This document shows, piece by piece, positions 1 to 7,259 of a DNA stretch of 9,166 bases. The notes beneath the pieces were generated by a model that worked only from the letters and a program-made list of their open reading frames with translations, did not search any database and had not been told where the DNA came from. The translations under genes and the position numbers were made by a program. The first letter of the stretch is position 1. Each line of letters opens with the position of its first letter. This DNA is from Planctomycetaceae bacterium (GTDB lineage Bacteria > Planctomycetota > Planctomycetia > Pirellulales > Thermoguttaceae), in NCBI GenBank assembly GCA_031259095.1, contig JAIRLW010000275.1:1-9166 (forward strand), written 5' to 3'.

Positions 1-168
1 AAAAGGTAAGAATTTTGTTGAACAACCGCTGAACAACCAACACTTTTCACGTTCAATTCTTTCCTTTTCTCTACATCTAGCCCCCCCCTCGTTTGCCCAT
101 GTTAACATTTGACTTTTCACCCAAAACATTGACAAAAGTCCGACCAAACATTTTACGACATTTTTCAT
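1..168 (-). CDS. Partial probable exported protein, N-terminus only (runs off left edge)
   Basis: Reading the minus strand from the ATG at 168-166 gives 56 codons without a stop to the window edge. The start is supported by AAGGAG (176-181 on the plus strand as CTCCTT) seven bases upstream. An in-frame ATG at 174-172 is too close to that site. The protein begins MKNVVKCLVGLLSMFWVKSQ and continues MLTWANEGG. A lysine-containing start, a hydrophobic stretch and a possible T-W-A cleavage site suggest a Sec signal peptide, though the lysine at residue 18 makes this imperfect. A run of eight G (81-88) sits at codons 27-30. After it the present frame reads GARCREKERIEREK, rich in AGA, Cys and Trp codons. 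Dropping one G gives GLDVEKRKELNVKSVGCSAV, which looks more like ordinary protein. The frame after codon 28 is therefore uncertain. No family is recognised from this short piece. Confidence 0.55.
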   Translation of the reverse strand, partial: MKNVVKCLVGLLSMFWVKSQMLTWANEGGARCREKERIEREKCWLFSGCSTKFLPF

Positions 169-175
169 TGTCATT

Positions 176-192
176 CTCCTTATTTTATAAGG
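176..192 (-). promoter_or_regulatory. Shine-Dalgarno of the leftward gene, partly inside a small hairpin
   Basis: On the minus strand AAGGAG lies seven bases before the ATG at 168. It overlaps the 3' arm of a perfect 6-bp stem, CCTTAT (178-183) and ATAAGG (187-192) with a 3-base loop. Pairing would cover most of the ribosome binding site, so the hairpin could dampen translation, but it is short and AT-rich. This is the only convincing Shine-Dalgarno among the four gene starts in the window. Confidence 0.45.
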
Positions 193-204
193 TTTTACCA
201 AAAT

Positions 205-253
205 AATTGCGAAATGTTGCCGAAAAAAACGGCAAAAAAAGCATATCGCAATT
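205..253. repeat. Nested inverted repeat in the divergent intergenic region
   Basis: AATTGCGA (205-212) and TCGCAATT (246-253) form a perfect 8-bp inverted repeat. Inside it lies a second hairpin, TGCCG (218-222) and CGGCA (230-234), around a run of seven A and followed by further A. It sits between the leftward gene and its candidate promoter, so it would be in that gene's 5' leader. An operator or an attenuator-like leader structure are both possible, and nothing in the sequence decides between them. Confidence 0.3.
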
Positions 254-266
254 GACATAGATTCAC

Positions 267-295
267 AGTTTACATCAAGATGGACAGATTGTCAA
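267..295 (-). promoter_or_regulatory. Candidate sigma70-type promoter for the leftward gene
   Basis: On the minus strand a perfect TTGACA (295-290) is followed after exactly 17 bases by TAAACT (272-267), which matches four of six bases of the -10 consensus. Transcription would start near 260 and give a leader of about 90 bases before the ATG at 168. The region is AT-rich and such matches arise by chance, so this is only a candidate. Confidence 0.3.
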
Positions 296-297
296 TC

Positions 298-339
298 GGA
301 AAAAATTTTTTTTGACAGATTTCTGAAAAAAATTTTTCC
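298..339. repeat. A/T-run hairpin
   Basis: GG followed by six A, eight T and GACAG (298-318) is mirrored by CTG, seven A, five T and CC (323-339), giving an imperfect stem of about 16 bp with a tiny loop. Because it is mostly A and T it may be a cruciform or bent-DNA element, or a weak bidirectional terminator separating the leftward gene from valS. Function is not determinable from the sequence. Confidence 0.3.
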
Positions 340-364
340 AGATTATTTTAGAATTTGAGGAATG

Positions 365-641
365 GTAATATATCAGTGGAATTTTTCAAAACGTCTTTTA
401 ACCGGTTTCGCAAACCTCATTTTCACCTAATTTTTCTTACTAAACAACCTTAGTAGCAATGAATCCCACAAAAACCAACCTCATTACCTCATTATTCGTT
501 TACGTTTTTAATGAGGTAATAAGGTTGAATCTATGTTGTATCTTTGGCTACTGAGGTTGTTTTGTTCGGAAAAATTAGGTTGAAAATAAGGTTATCTGTC
601 CAATATTCATACGTGTTCAAAATATTCCACTGATATATTAC
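365..641. mobile_element. 277-bp MITE-like / structured hairpin element, copy 1
   Basis: The ends are a perfect 18-bp terminal inverted repeat, GTAATATATCAGTGGAAT (365-382) and its complement (624-641). Inside are three further pairs of complementary arms in nested order: 413-436 with 569-593, 443-457 with 547-561, and 476-493 with 510-527. The terminal loop is 494-509. The whole unit can fold into one long interrupted hairpin. A related copy of the same length lies at 7372-7648 with the same arms and the same unpaired segments (AATGAATCCC; TCTATGTT). There is no coding sequence, so it is a non-autonomous element or a structured RNA. No clear target duplication flanks it. The outer sequence AATG at 361-364 is mirrored by CATT at 715-718, so this unit plus the module at 658-714 form a larger composite. 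Confidence 0.7.
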
Positions 642-657
642 TTTATTTTTTATATTA

Positions 658-714
658 GCCCTGAAAGGGCAAATACTTTTTTAACCTCAAACAATAATTC
701 CACGGATATATTAC
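658..714 (-). repeat. 57-bp interspersed module (copy 1)
   Basis: Read on the minus strand this starts with the 18-bp end motif in the variant GTAATATATCCGTGGAAT (714-697) and ends in a GCCCT/AGGGC hairpin (658-670). The copy at 8926-8982 on the plus strand matches it at 52 of 57 positions by hand count. Three of the five differences are the inverted hairpin centre. It abuts the 277-bp element at 365-641 after a 16-bp A/T spacer, so the two probably form one composite repeat. Confidence 0.7.
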
Positions 715-756
715 CATTTTTTTCAGATTGTCAGACCTTTCTCTTTTTCACTGTTC

Positions 757-765
757 TGATAAAAT
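757..765 (+). promoter_or_regulatory. Candidate extended -10 promoter for valS
   Basis: TGA directly followed by TAAAAT fits an extended -10 box (TGN then five of six consensus bases). No convincing -35 lies 17 bases upstream. Transcription would start near 772 and leave a leader of about 80 bases before valS. No T-box antiterminator, which controls valS in many Firmicutes, is visible in that leader. Confidence 0.25.
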
Positions 766-820
766 ATATGAACTTTTTCAGTCATTTTCCTTAATAATCC
801 GGTTTTTTGACCCCCTTTGA

Positions 821-841
821 ATAATCAATAATCAATAATAA
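821..841 (+). repeat. Heptamer tandem repeat in the valS leader
   Basis: ATAATCA occurs at 821-827 and 828-834, followed by a degenerate third copy ATAATAA (835-841), ending 12 bases before the valS ATG. It occupies the place of a ribosome binding site and contains no purine-rich Shine-Dalgarno, which keeps the start region AT-rich and unstructured. Confidence 0.5.
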
Positions 842-853
842 AACAATAGAACA

Positions 854-3800
854 ATGACCGAACCTTCCAACGAAATTCCAAAACAATACAATCCTATCGC
901 TGCTCAGGAAAAATGGACGGCATTCTGGGATGAAAAAAATCTCTTTCACAGCCGACCCAATCACAATAAAAAACCGTTTTGTGTGGTTATTCCTCCGCCC
1001 AATGTTACCGGCGCACTGCATCTCGGTCATGCCCTTAATAATACCCTACAAGATATTATCGTCCGCATGAAACGTATGCAAGGTTTCGAAACGTTGTGGA
1101 TTCCCGGCGTCGATCACGCCGGAATCGCCACTCAGGCTGTCGTCGAACGCCGCCTCTTTGAAGAAGAAAAACTCACCCGTCACGATATCGGACGGAATGC
1201 CCTCGTTCAACGTATCTGGAATTGGAAAGAACATTATCAAACTCGAATTATCAGCCAACTCAAAGGAATGGGTTGCTCTTGCGATTGGAGCCGTACCCGT
1301 TTCACATTAGATGAAATGTGCGCAAAAGCCGTCCGGCATTTTTTCTTTAAACTTTTTGAACAGAAACTAATTTATCGCGGTAAACGTCTCGTCAACTGGG
1401 ATACTCACCTGCAAACAGCCGTCAGCGATGACGAAGTTTGTCATGAAACGGTTGCAGGAAATTTTTGGTATATTAAATATCCGGTGATTGACCCCAAACC
1501 GAATGAACCGGAATATGTTGTGGTTGCAACAACCCGTCCCGAAACAATGCTCGGCGATACCGCAATCGCTGTCCATCCCGATCCCGAAACCGCTCTCAAT
1601 AAAGTATGGAACGATCTGAAAAAACGTCTCGCCAACGCTCCCGAAAAAGAAAAAAATGATCTCAAAAAAGAACTCGATGAAACAGAAAATCGTTTACATT
1701 CCTCCGGTAAAAGTAATAATAATCTTGAACATTTGAAAATATTAACCCGCATGGCAGCAGAAAAACGCCGTGTAATGCTTCCGCTCGCCAATCGGTCAAT
1801 TCCGCTTGTCGCCGACTACTGGGCAAAACCGGAAAAAGGGACAGGCTGCGTTAAAATCACGCCGGCGCATGACCCCAATGATTATGAAGTCGGACAACGC
1901 CAAAAATTACCGATAATCAATATCTTGAACAAAAATGGAACGCTCAATGAAAACGCCGGAAAATACGCCGGTCTGAATATCAAAAAAGCACGTGAAAAAG
2001 TTGTTGCCGATCTCGAAGAACAAGGCTTGCTGCTCTCCGTCGAAGAACGAATCATCGAACTGGCTCACAGCGACCGTTCCAAAACTCCAATTGAACCTTT
2101 TCTCAATGATCAATGGTTTGTAAAAATGGATGAATTGGCGCAAAATGCCATCGATACCGTCAACAACGGTGAAGTTAAAATTATTCCTGAACGTTATAAA
2201 AAAGGTTACATTGATTGGCTCAGCGAAAAACGTGATTGGCCCATCGGAAGACAACTCTGGTGGGGACACCGAATTCCTATCTGGTACTGTTACGGGGCAT
2301 CCGAAACGGAAATCAAAAATGCCTTCGAGGGACGTAATGATATTTCATGGCAATGGGATTCGGAAAATAATGTCTGGTGGATTTGCAGTCAATCCGAAGA
2401 TTTATCCGAAAACGCCATACCCGGTTACAAAATCGTACAGGAAGAAGATGTTCTCGATACATGGTTTTCCAGTGCGCTGTGGCCTCACTCAACGCTCGGA
2501 TGGCCCGAACAAACACCGGAACTCGATTACTATTATCCCACCGGCGTTTTGATTACAAACCGCGATATTTTAACTCTTTGGGTCGCACGAATGGTTTTAG
2601 CGGGAAAATTCAACACCGGAAAAAAACCGTTCCATGAAGTGTTCATTCATCCGAAAATTCTCGACAAATACGGCGAAGGAATGTCAAAATCAAAAGGTAA
2701 CGGAATTGATCCGATTTCCGTGATCGGCAAGTTCGGCGCCGATGCGTTACGGTTTGCGCTTGCCTATCTGACAACGGAAAATCAGGATATTCGGTTGACG
2801 CTTGACTTTGAATGTCCCTATTGCGGAACCGTCGTTGAACAAACAAAGAAAAATCGTACACAACCAAAAATTATTTGTCCAAAATGCGGTGCGGCATTCC
2901 GAACTCAGTGGGCGGAAACAGAATCCGATAAAATGTTGACCGAAGGACCGATGCTCGGAGAACGTTTTGAAGTCGCCCGAAATTTTTGCAACAAACTTTG
3001 GAACGCCGCAAGATTCGTCCTGCTAACATTTCAAGAAACACAAACGCAACACAACGGAAATGGTAAATTACAAAATCAAGATCAAAATCAATGTTGCAAA
3101 AATCAAAATTCCGAACAACAACTTCACCATGCTTGTTCTTCCGATAACTCTTTTCTCGAAGACCGTTGGATATTGAGCCGTCTCGCAACAGTAACTAAAA
3201 ATGTCACGGAATCATTTGAAACTTACCGTTACGCCGATGCAATGCGGTTTTTGTACGATTTCACATGGGATGAATTTTGTTCGTTTTATGTCGAAATGGT
3301 TAAATCCCGACTCGCCGATGAAACTCAGAAAAAACAATCGCAATTCATGTTAATTCATGTTCTGAATACGCTGCTCCGGTTATTACATCCGGTTGTTCCG
3401 TTTGTTACGGAAGAAATCTGGCAACGGTTACGGTTATCGGTTGACGGTCTGAACAACAACGGTTTTAGTAATAGTAATTTTTGCAACGCCGATTTCGCTG
3501 AAAGTATCGCCATTGCTCCGTGGCCCGTTGCTGATGAGTGTACAATAAATTCGGAAATCGAAAAACAGTTCAAGGTTTTTCAGGAATTATTGCGTGCGGT
3601 TCGGGATGTTCGGGCAAGCCGGAATGTCCCGCCAAAAAATGAAATAGCCTTCGCCGTCCGATGTGATTCGACAACCGCAACGTTATTGAAACCAATGGAG
3701 CCTTACTTTCTCTCAATGGCAAAAGCCCAAGCAACCGGTTGGGGTGAAACAATTAACGCTCCGGCGTTGTCGTCAACGGTACCGCTTGCTGGTATGGATG

Positions 3801-4033
3801 TTTATGTCGATCTGTCCAACCTAATTGACGTAACAGCAGAAATAACAAAACTTGAAAAAGAAATCGCTAAACTCGACGGTTTTATTAAATCAAAAGAATC
3901 AAAATTAAACAGCGATTTCGCCAACAAAGCCCCCAAAACCGTTGTCGAAAAAGAACGGCAATCTCTCGCCGAATTAAAAGAACAAAAACAATCCGCAATT
4001 GAAGCGTTAACAAAATTAAAAGAGAATCTCTAA
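854..4033 (+). CDS. valS: Valyl-tRNA synthetase
   Basis: Class I aminoacyl-tRNA synthetase that charges tRNA-Val with valine in the cytoplasm and hydrolyses mischarged Thr-tRNA. At 1059 residues it is about 100 longer than the E. coli enzyme. Visible in order: PPPNVTGALHLGHALNN with the HIGH-type motif HLGH at 56-59; editing domain with ATTRPETMLGDTA near 225-237 and ITPAHDPNDYEVG near 335-347; LWWGHRIPIWYC; DTWFSSALWPHSTLGWPE; the second signature as GMSKS at 609-613 instead of KMSKS; the anticodon-binding domain from about 765; and the tRNA-binding coiled coil from about 990 to the end. Extra segments are a charged helical insert in the editing domain (about 247-300), a zinc ribbon with Cys 654, 657, 675 and 678, an Asn/Gln-rich insert (about 727-765), and an Asn-rich insert (about 862-885). 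The ATG at 854 is chosen because the protein aligns from there. It is preceded by GAACA and no Shine-Dalgarno. Confidence 0.97.
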   Translation: MTEPSNEIPKQYNPIAAQEKWTAFWDEKNLFHSRPNHNKKPFCVVIPPPNVTGALHLGHALNNTLQDIIVRMKRMQGFETLWIPGVDHAGIATQAVVERRLFEEEKLTRHDIGRNALVQRIWNWKEHYQTRIISQLKGMGCSCDWSRTRFTLDEMCAKAVRHFFFKLFEQKLIYRGKRLVNWDTHLQTAVSDDEVCHETVAGNFWYIKYPVIDPKPNEPEYVVVATTRPETMLGDTAIAVHPDPETALNKVWNDLKKRLANAPEKEKNDLKKELDETENRLHSSGKSNNNLEHLKILTRMAAEKRRVMLPLANRSIPLVADYWAKPEKGTGCVKITPAHDPNDYEVGQRQKLPIINILNKNGTLNENAGKYAGLNIKKAREKVVADLEEQGLLLSVEERIIELAHSDRSKTPIEPFLNDQWFVKMDELAQNAIDTVNNGEVKIIPERYKKGYIDWLSEKRDWPIGRQLWWGHRIPIWYCYGASETEIKNAFEGRNDISWQWDSENNVWWICSQSEDLSENAIPGYKIVQEEDVLDTWFSSALWPHSTLGWPEQTPELDYYYPTGVLITNRDILTLWVARMVLAGKFNTGKKPFHEVFIHPKILDKYGEGMSKSKGNGIDPISVIGKFGADALRFALAYLTTENQDIRLTLDFECPYCGTVVEQTKKNRTQPKIICPKCGAAFRTQWAETESDKMLTEGPMLGERFEVARNFCNKLWNAARFVLLTFQETQTQHNGNGKLQNQDQNQCCKNQNSEQQLHHACSSDNSFLEDRWILSRLATVTKNVTESFETYRYADAMRFLYDFTWDEFCSFYVEMVKSRLADETQKKQSQFMLIHVLNTLLRLLHPVVPFVTEEIWQRLRLSVDGLNNNGFSNSNFCNADFAESIAIAPWPVADECTINSEIEKQFKVFQELLRAVRDVRASRNVPPKNEIAFAVRCDSTTATLLKPMEPYFLSMAKAQATGWGETINAPALSSTVPLAGMDVYVDLSNLIDVTAEITKLEKEIAKLDGFIKSKESKLNSDFANKAPKTVVEKERQSLAELKEQKQSAIEALTKLKENL

Positions 4034-4060
4034 AAATTCATTTTTATCACAAAATTATTT

Positions 4061-4125
4061 GTCCCAATTTGTCCCTGACGTCCCTAAAGTCCCTTCTATC
4101 CCTAAAATTGGGGCTAAGGGATGTA
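4061..4125 (+). repeat. GTCCC array with 9-nt period, downstream of valS
   Basis: GTCCC (once ATCCC) starts at 4061, 4071, 4080, 4089 and 4098, so the spacing is 10, 9, 9, 9. The array is followed by TAAAATTGGGGCTAAGGGA, whose GGGG and AGGGA can fold back on the GTCCC units. A related array lies at 7258-7320, also just downstream of a gene. It is non-coding and probably part of the valS 3' region. Confidence 0.6.
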
Positions 4126-4132
4126 AATTCAA

Positions 4133-4203
4133 GATGCGACCTTTGACCAAAAGGTCGCATCGGCGATGTTTCGGCGAAACATTGCCTACCTGATATTGAT
4201 CAG
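4133..4203 (+). terminator. Tandem hairpins downstream of valS, possible transcript end
   Basis: A perfect 12-bp stem GATGCGACCTTT (4133-4144) and its complement (4150-4161) encloses the loop GACCA. One base later an 11-bp stem (4162-4172 with 4176-4186, one G-T pair) encloses GGC. A third small stem CTGAT/ATCAG spans 4190-4203. None is followed directly by a T run, so this is not a textbook intrinsic terminator. It may instead protect the 3' end of the mRNA or be another interspersed palindrome. Confidence 0.4.
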
Positions 4204-4214
4204 ACAGTTACTCC

Positions 4215-4236
4215 AAATAATCAGGAAATAATCAGG
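4215..4236 (+). repeat. Perfect 11-bp tandem duplication
   Basis: AAATAATCAGG occurs twice without a gap (4215-4225, 4226-4236), about 60 bp before the start of the next gene. It may be a replication-slippage product or a paired binding site. Nothing in the sequence shows a regulator. Confidence 0.55.
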
Positions 4237-4294
4237 AAATTTGTTATATTTTTTTATTTTTGTATTCCCATTGATTTACTAAAAAATTTGAACA

Positions 4295-7195
4295 ATGAAT
4301 AATCTTCAGGTTTTGATTGAAAATATTCGGATGGCAATTTCGTTTCCTGAAACGGGTTTACCGGATCAATTACAACGTTATGATCAATTACAACGTTATG
4401 CGCATGATTATGCCGAACATTGTACGGAATTGAATCGGCGTATGATGCAAGCGATTCAATATATTCGTAGCGGAAATATTGCCGAAGGGATTCGTTTAGC
4501 AGAGATGAAACCGAATCTGACGGAAATGTATCAAACGCTCAATTTTTTGGAACGGGAAGAGTGGATTGATATTGTTTCAACACTTGGTTTCGATATTCCT
4601 CAACCGCTTTCCGACGGACAGTTACGAGAATTAAACGATGCGTATTTGAAAATGTCGCCGCTGAAACCGTTGTTACGACAACACCGGCTTCACGCTCTGA
4701 ACGGTTCTCCCATTCAGGAACGTCTGGAAATAGTACGCGCTATCGCCAACGCCGATCCCGAAAATATGTTCTGGAAGGAGGATCAGGAAAAATTTGAACA
4801 AGCACGAATTACCGAACTCGCTAAAGAAGTTCAAAATGCCGTTACATCCGGTAATTCCGATCAAATTCGTACGCTTTACAATGAATTGAGCAACAATAAA
4901 TGGCGGATTTCGCCGCCTCGTGAATTTCATCAGAAACTTTGTGTTGTCATGTTACGTGATTATGCCGAAGAATTGTTGCGATATTTTGACGTATTTGATT
5001 ACACGCAAGCGTCTGTTCTTTATGAACAAATTCAACGATTTCTCGCCACGAACAAAATGCCGCTTCCGTCCGATCTAGAGCGAACAATTCGTCCGGCGGT
5101 TCTTTGGCTTAACGAAACACAAAAAAAATATGCGCTCGATAATGAATTTAGACGATGTTCTGTTGCCTTACAACAGGCGTTGGAAACGGAAAGTCCCGTA
5201 CCGGTATTGGAACGGCTTTATTACGCCTTGAGTACCGCCGCCTCTCAAGCAGAAACAATAATTCCCGCCGAATTGGAAGAACTTTATCGTTCGCAAATCT
5301 CCGACTACGAATTGCGGAAATCCCGCGCCGTAAAATTAACGGTTGTATCCATTGTGTGCGTTTGCCTTTTGATCAGCGGTCTCATTGCTTTGGGACTGTT
5401 TCAACGGCATCGTTCCAATCGTATTCAGATTGTTCTTGAAACGTTACAAAAAATCGAAATGGAAAAACGTTTCGAGGACATTGCCGGAACGATTCAACGT
5501 ATTGAAACCGATTCGTCGGATATTGCCGGACATGTTGAAATCGTATCAGTTATTGAACGGCTGCGTCATTTACTCAAAGAAGACGAAGAACGGGCAAAAG
5601 ATTTTGAACGTTATTATACTCAAGCCTTAGCAAGTCTGTTAGCAAGTCGGGATGCACCGAAAAAACCGAATATCGAACAGTTACAGCAAATTAAAATTGA
5701 TGTTGATCAGACAGAACGACTGGCACGGCTGCCGCAAGAAAAAACGAAATTTTCAGAATTAAAACGAGAATTCGACGCCCTATTTTCCGCACAAAAAAAT
5801 ATGCTCGACCAAGCCTACCATGAAAAACTAACGGAAATTTCCGATGCGTTCAATAAACTCCGTAAAAATAATTCATCGCCTAAAAATGAAATACTTTCGC
5901 AACTCCTAAATTTTGTTCAACAAATTGAAACGCTACAAAAACGAAACGAAAATATTTCTCTGTTCATGAAAGAACAAGGACAAAACGTTTTGGGGTCTAT
6001 CATTTCGTATCAAAAGAAAATTGAAAAAGAAATAGAACAAGATAATGCGTTTCAAAATCTTATAAAAACGGTTCCGGTTTGGGATGATTATAAAACCGCG
6101 TTGCAAAATTTCACTACAAAATATCCCGATCATCCCGCTTTACCCGACGCCGCCGAAGTTTTAAAAGAATTGGACGCGGTTAAAGAGGTTATGGTTCCGC
6201 TCAACAATTTGATCGAAGTTTATTCAAAACATGCCCATGATTTTAATGCGTTGCAAAAAGAGTCGGAGGAACTGTGGGAACGATTTGAATTATTATCGTC
6301 CAAAATTTCCGGATCAACTGAAGTCCTTTTTTCCGAAGGCAAAATTCTTGAAACACTTTCCAAAATGAAACCGTTTACCTCCGAAAGTTTCAAAGCAACA
6401 GAACCGCTTTTGAAACAATTATCGCAACGTCAACTCTGGGCTTGGGTTGATAAAGAACGTTGGTATTATCTTACTCAAAAGCCGGATAATGCAGGAAATT
6501 ATCAATATATTACAACATTCACTTCTGAAGAAATAACACATCGTATTCGTGATAATGATTTTAGCCGCGACAAAATACTTGCCGAATCGCAATATCAGTT
6601 TTCTATTACGGCATTGAAAAAAATCGATGCAATTAAAGATAACGTTACTGAAATTGTTTGCGAACTCATGGAAAAAATATTGTCGTCAAACGGTATTGAT
6701 CCGATTTTGAAATGTATTTTACTCGATTTATTTATTTCCGACCTGTCACAAATTGATCCGATTTTTGCATCAAATTTTAAACGTTACCATGAAATTATTC
6801 AAAAAAGCAATGTTGATATATCGACCAATTGGATGAATGTTAGTTCCACAAACACCATTCCGCAACGGAATTTAGCCAAAGCAGCGTTGGAACGTTTGCC
6901 GGATATTAAAGGACTTACCGCAACAACATTCAAAGAATTATCGCAATTCAAAAATTCTATCGGAAAATCTCATCCCCGATTTGAATGGATCGGTATTCTG
7001 TCACGAAAAGATGGAATATGGAACTGTCAGACAAAATCAACCTTGACCGGCGAAACGGGGGATATTTACATTCTTCGCCAAAAAATGGATAATACTATTC
7101 AGCCAATTAAAATCGGCAGTGTTGCTAATGGTAAAATTCAAATAAATAACAGCGCTACTTACCTTCAATGTATTCCCGTATTTTTTAAACAATAA
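4295..7195 (+). CDS. Uncharacterised 966-residue membrane-anchored, largely helical protein
   Basis: I do not recognise this family. The layout is an N-terminal region of about 340 residues rich in amphipathic helices, then one transmembrane segment at about 348-369 (LTVVSIVCVCLLISGLIALG), flanked by RKSRAVK and QRHRSNR. About 520 charged, helical, coiled-coil-like residues follow, with many Glu, Lys and Gln. The end is a compact segment from W898 to 966 that looks beta-rich (WIGILSRKDGIWNC onward). There is no signal peptide and no catalytic motif that I can see. Basic residues flank both sides of the membrane helix, so topology is ambiguous. A perfect 18-bp tandem duplication makes DQLQRY occur twice near residues 24-35. 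The ATG at 4295 is preceded by TTGAACA without a Shine-Dalgarno. A scaffold or envelope-spanning structural role is a guess from shape only. The unbroken reading frame of 2.9 kb makes the gene itself secure. Confidence 0.9.
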   Translation: MNNLQVLIENIRMAISFPETGLPDQLQRYDQLQRYAHDYAEHCTELNRRMMQAIQYIRSGNIAEGIRLAEMKPNLTEMYQTLNFLEREEWIDIVSTLGFDIPQPLSDGQLRELNDAYLKMSPLKPLLRQHRLHALNGSPIQERLEIVRAIANADPENMFWKEDQEKFEQARITELAKEVQNAVTSGNSDQIRTLYNELSNNKWRISPPREFHQKLCVVMLRDYAEELLRYFDVFDYTQASVLYEQIQRFLATNKMPLPSDLERTIRPAVLWLNETQKKYALDNEFRRCSVALQQALETESPVPVLERLYYALSTAASQAETIIPAELEELYRSQISDYELRKSRAVKLTVVSIVCVCLLISGLIALGLFQRHRSNRIQIVLETLQKIEMEKRFEDIAGTIQRIETDSSDIAGHVEIVSVIERLRHLLKEDEERAKDFERYYTQALASLLASRDAPKKPNIEQLQQIKIDVDQTERLARLPQEKTKFSELKREFDALFSAQKNMLDQAYHEKLTEISDAFNKLRKNNSSPKNEILSQLLNFVQQIETLQKRNENISLFMKEQGQNVLGSIISYQKKIEKEIEQDNAFQNLIKTVPVWDDYKTALQNFTTKYPDHPALPDAAEVLKELDAVKEVMVPLNNLIEVYSKHAHDFNALQKESEELWERFELLSSKISGSTEVLFSEGKILETLSKMKPFTSESFKATEPLLKQLSQRQLWAWVDKERWYYLTQKPDNAGNYQYITTFTSEEITHRIRDNDFSRDKILAESQYQFSITALKKIDAIKDNVTEIVCELMEKILSSNGIDPILKCILLDLFISDLSQIDPIFASNFKRYHEIIQKSNVDISTNWMNVSSTNTIPQRNLAKAALERLPDIKGLTATTFKELSQFKNSIGKSHPRFEWIGILSRKDGIWNCQTKSTLTGETGDIYILRQKMDNTIQPIKIGSVANGKIQINNSATYLQCIPVFFKQ
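4364..4399 (+). repeat. In-frame 18-bp tandem duplication inside the 966-residue gene
   Basis: GATCAATTACAACGTTAT is present twice in direct succession (4364-4381, 4382-4399) with no mismatch, encoding DQLQRY-DQLQRY. Perfect identity even at synonymous positions suggests a recent slippage event. The added six residues would extend an amphipathic helix by under two turns. Confidence 0.85.
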
Positions 7196-7207
7196 AACTT
7201 GTTACCA

Positions 7208-7259
7208 TTGCGAACCTCTAAAAAGACCTTTTTCAATCGCAAATTTGATTTAAAAATCA
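7208..7259 (+). other. Short hairpins after the 966-residue gene
   Basis: TTGCGA (7208-7213) and TCGCAA (7237-7242) pair around an inner AAAAA/TTTTT stem (7220-7224, 7229-7233). A second palindrome TGATTT/AAATCA spans 7246-7259. The position just after the stop codon fits a transcript end, but the stems are weak and no GC-rich stem with a T run is present. Confidence 0.3.

Noticed and set aside
312..349. TTGACA at 312-317 as -35 of a valS promoter
   Set aside because: The nearest -10-like sequence is 26 bases away, and the hexamer is part of the A/T-run hairpin more than 500 bp from valS.
772..853. T-box or other riboswitch controlling valS
   Set aside because: The leader is about 80 bases of A/T-rich sequence without the T-box core or a specifier stem.
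791..1030. 79-codon minus-strand reading frame over the valS start
   Set aside because: Overlaps the highly conserved N-terminus of valS and shows no family features; the same applies to the other antisense frames inside valS.
4034..4294. tRNA or other RNA gene between valS and the next gene
   Set aside because: The stems are simple tandem hairpins, with no cloverleaf, CCA end or TTCGA arm.
5155..5630. Plus-strand frames of 94 and 81 codons inside the 966-residue gene
   Set aside because: Out-of-frame shadows of a long intact gene, with no start signal or recognisable domain.
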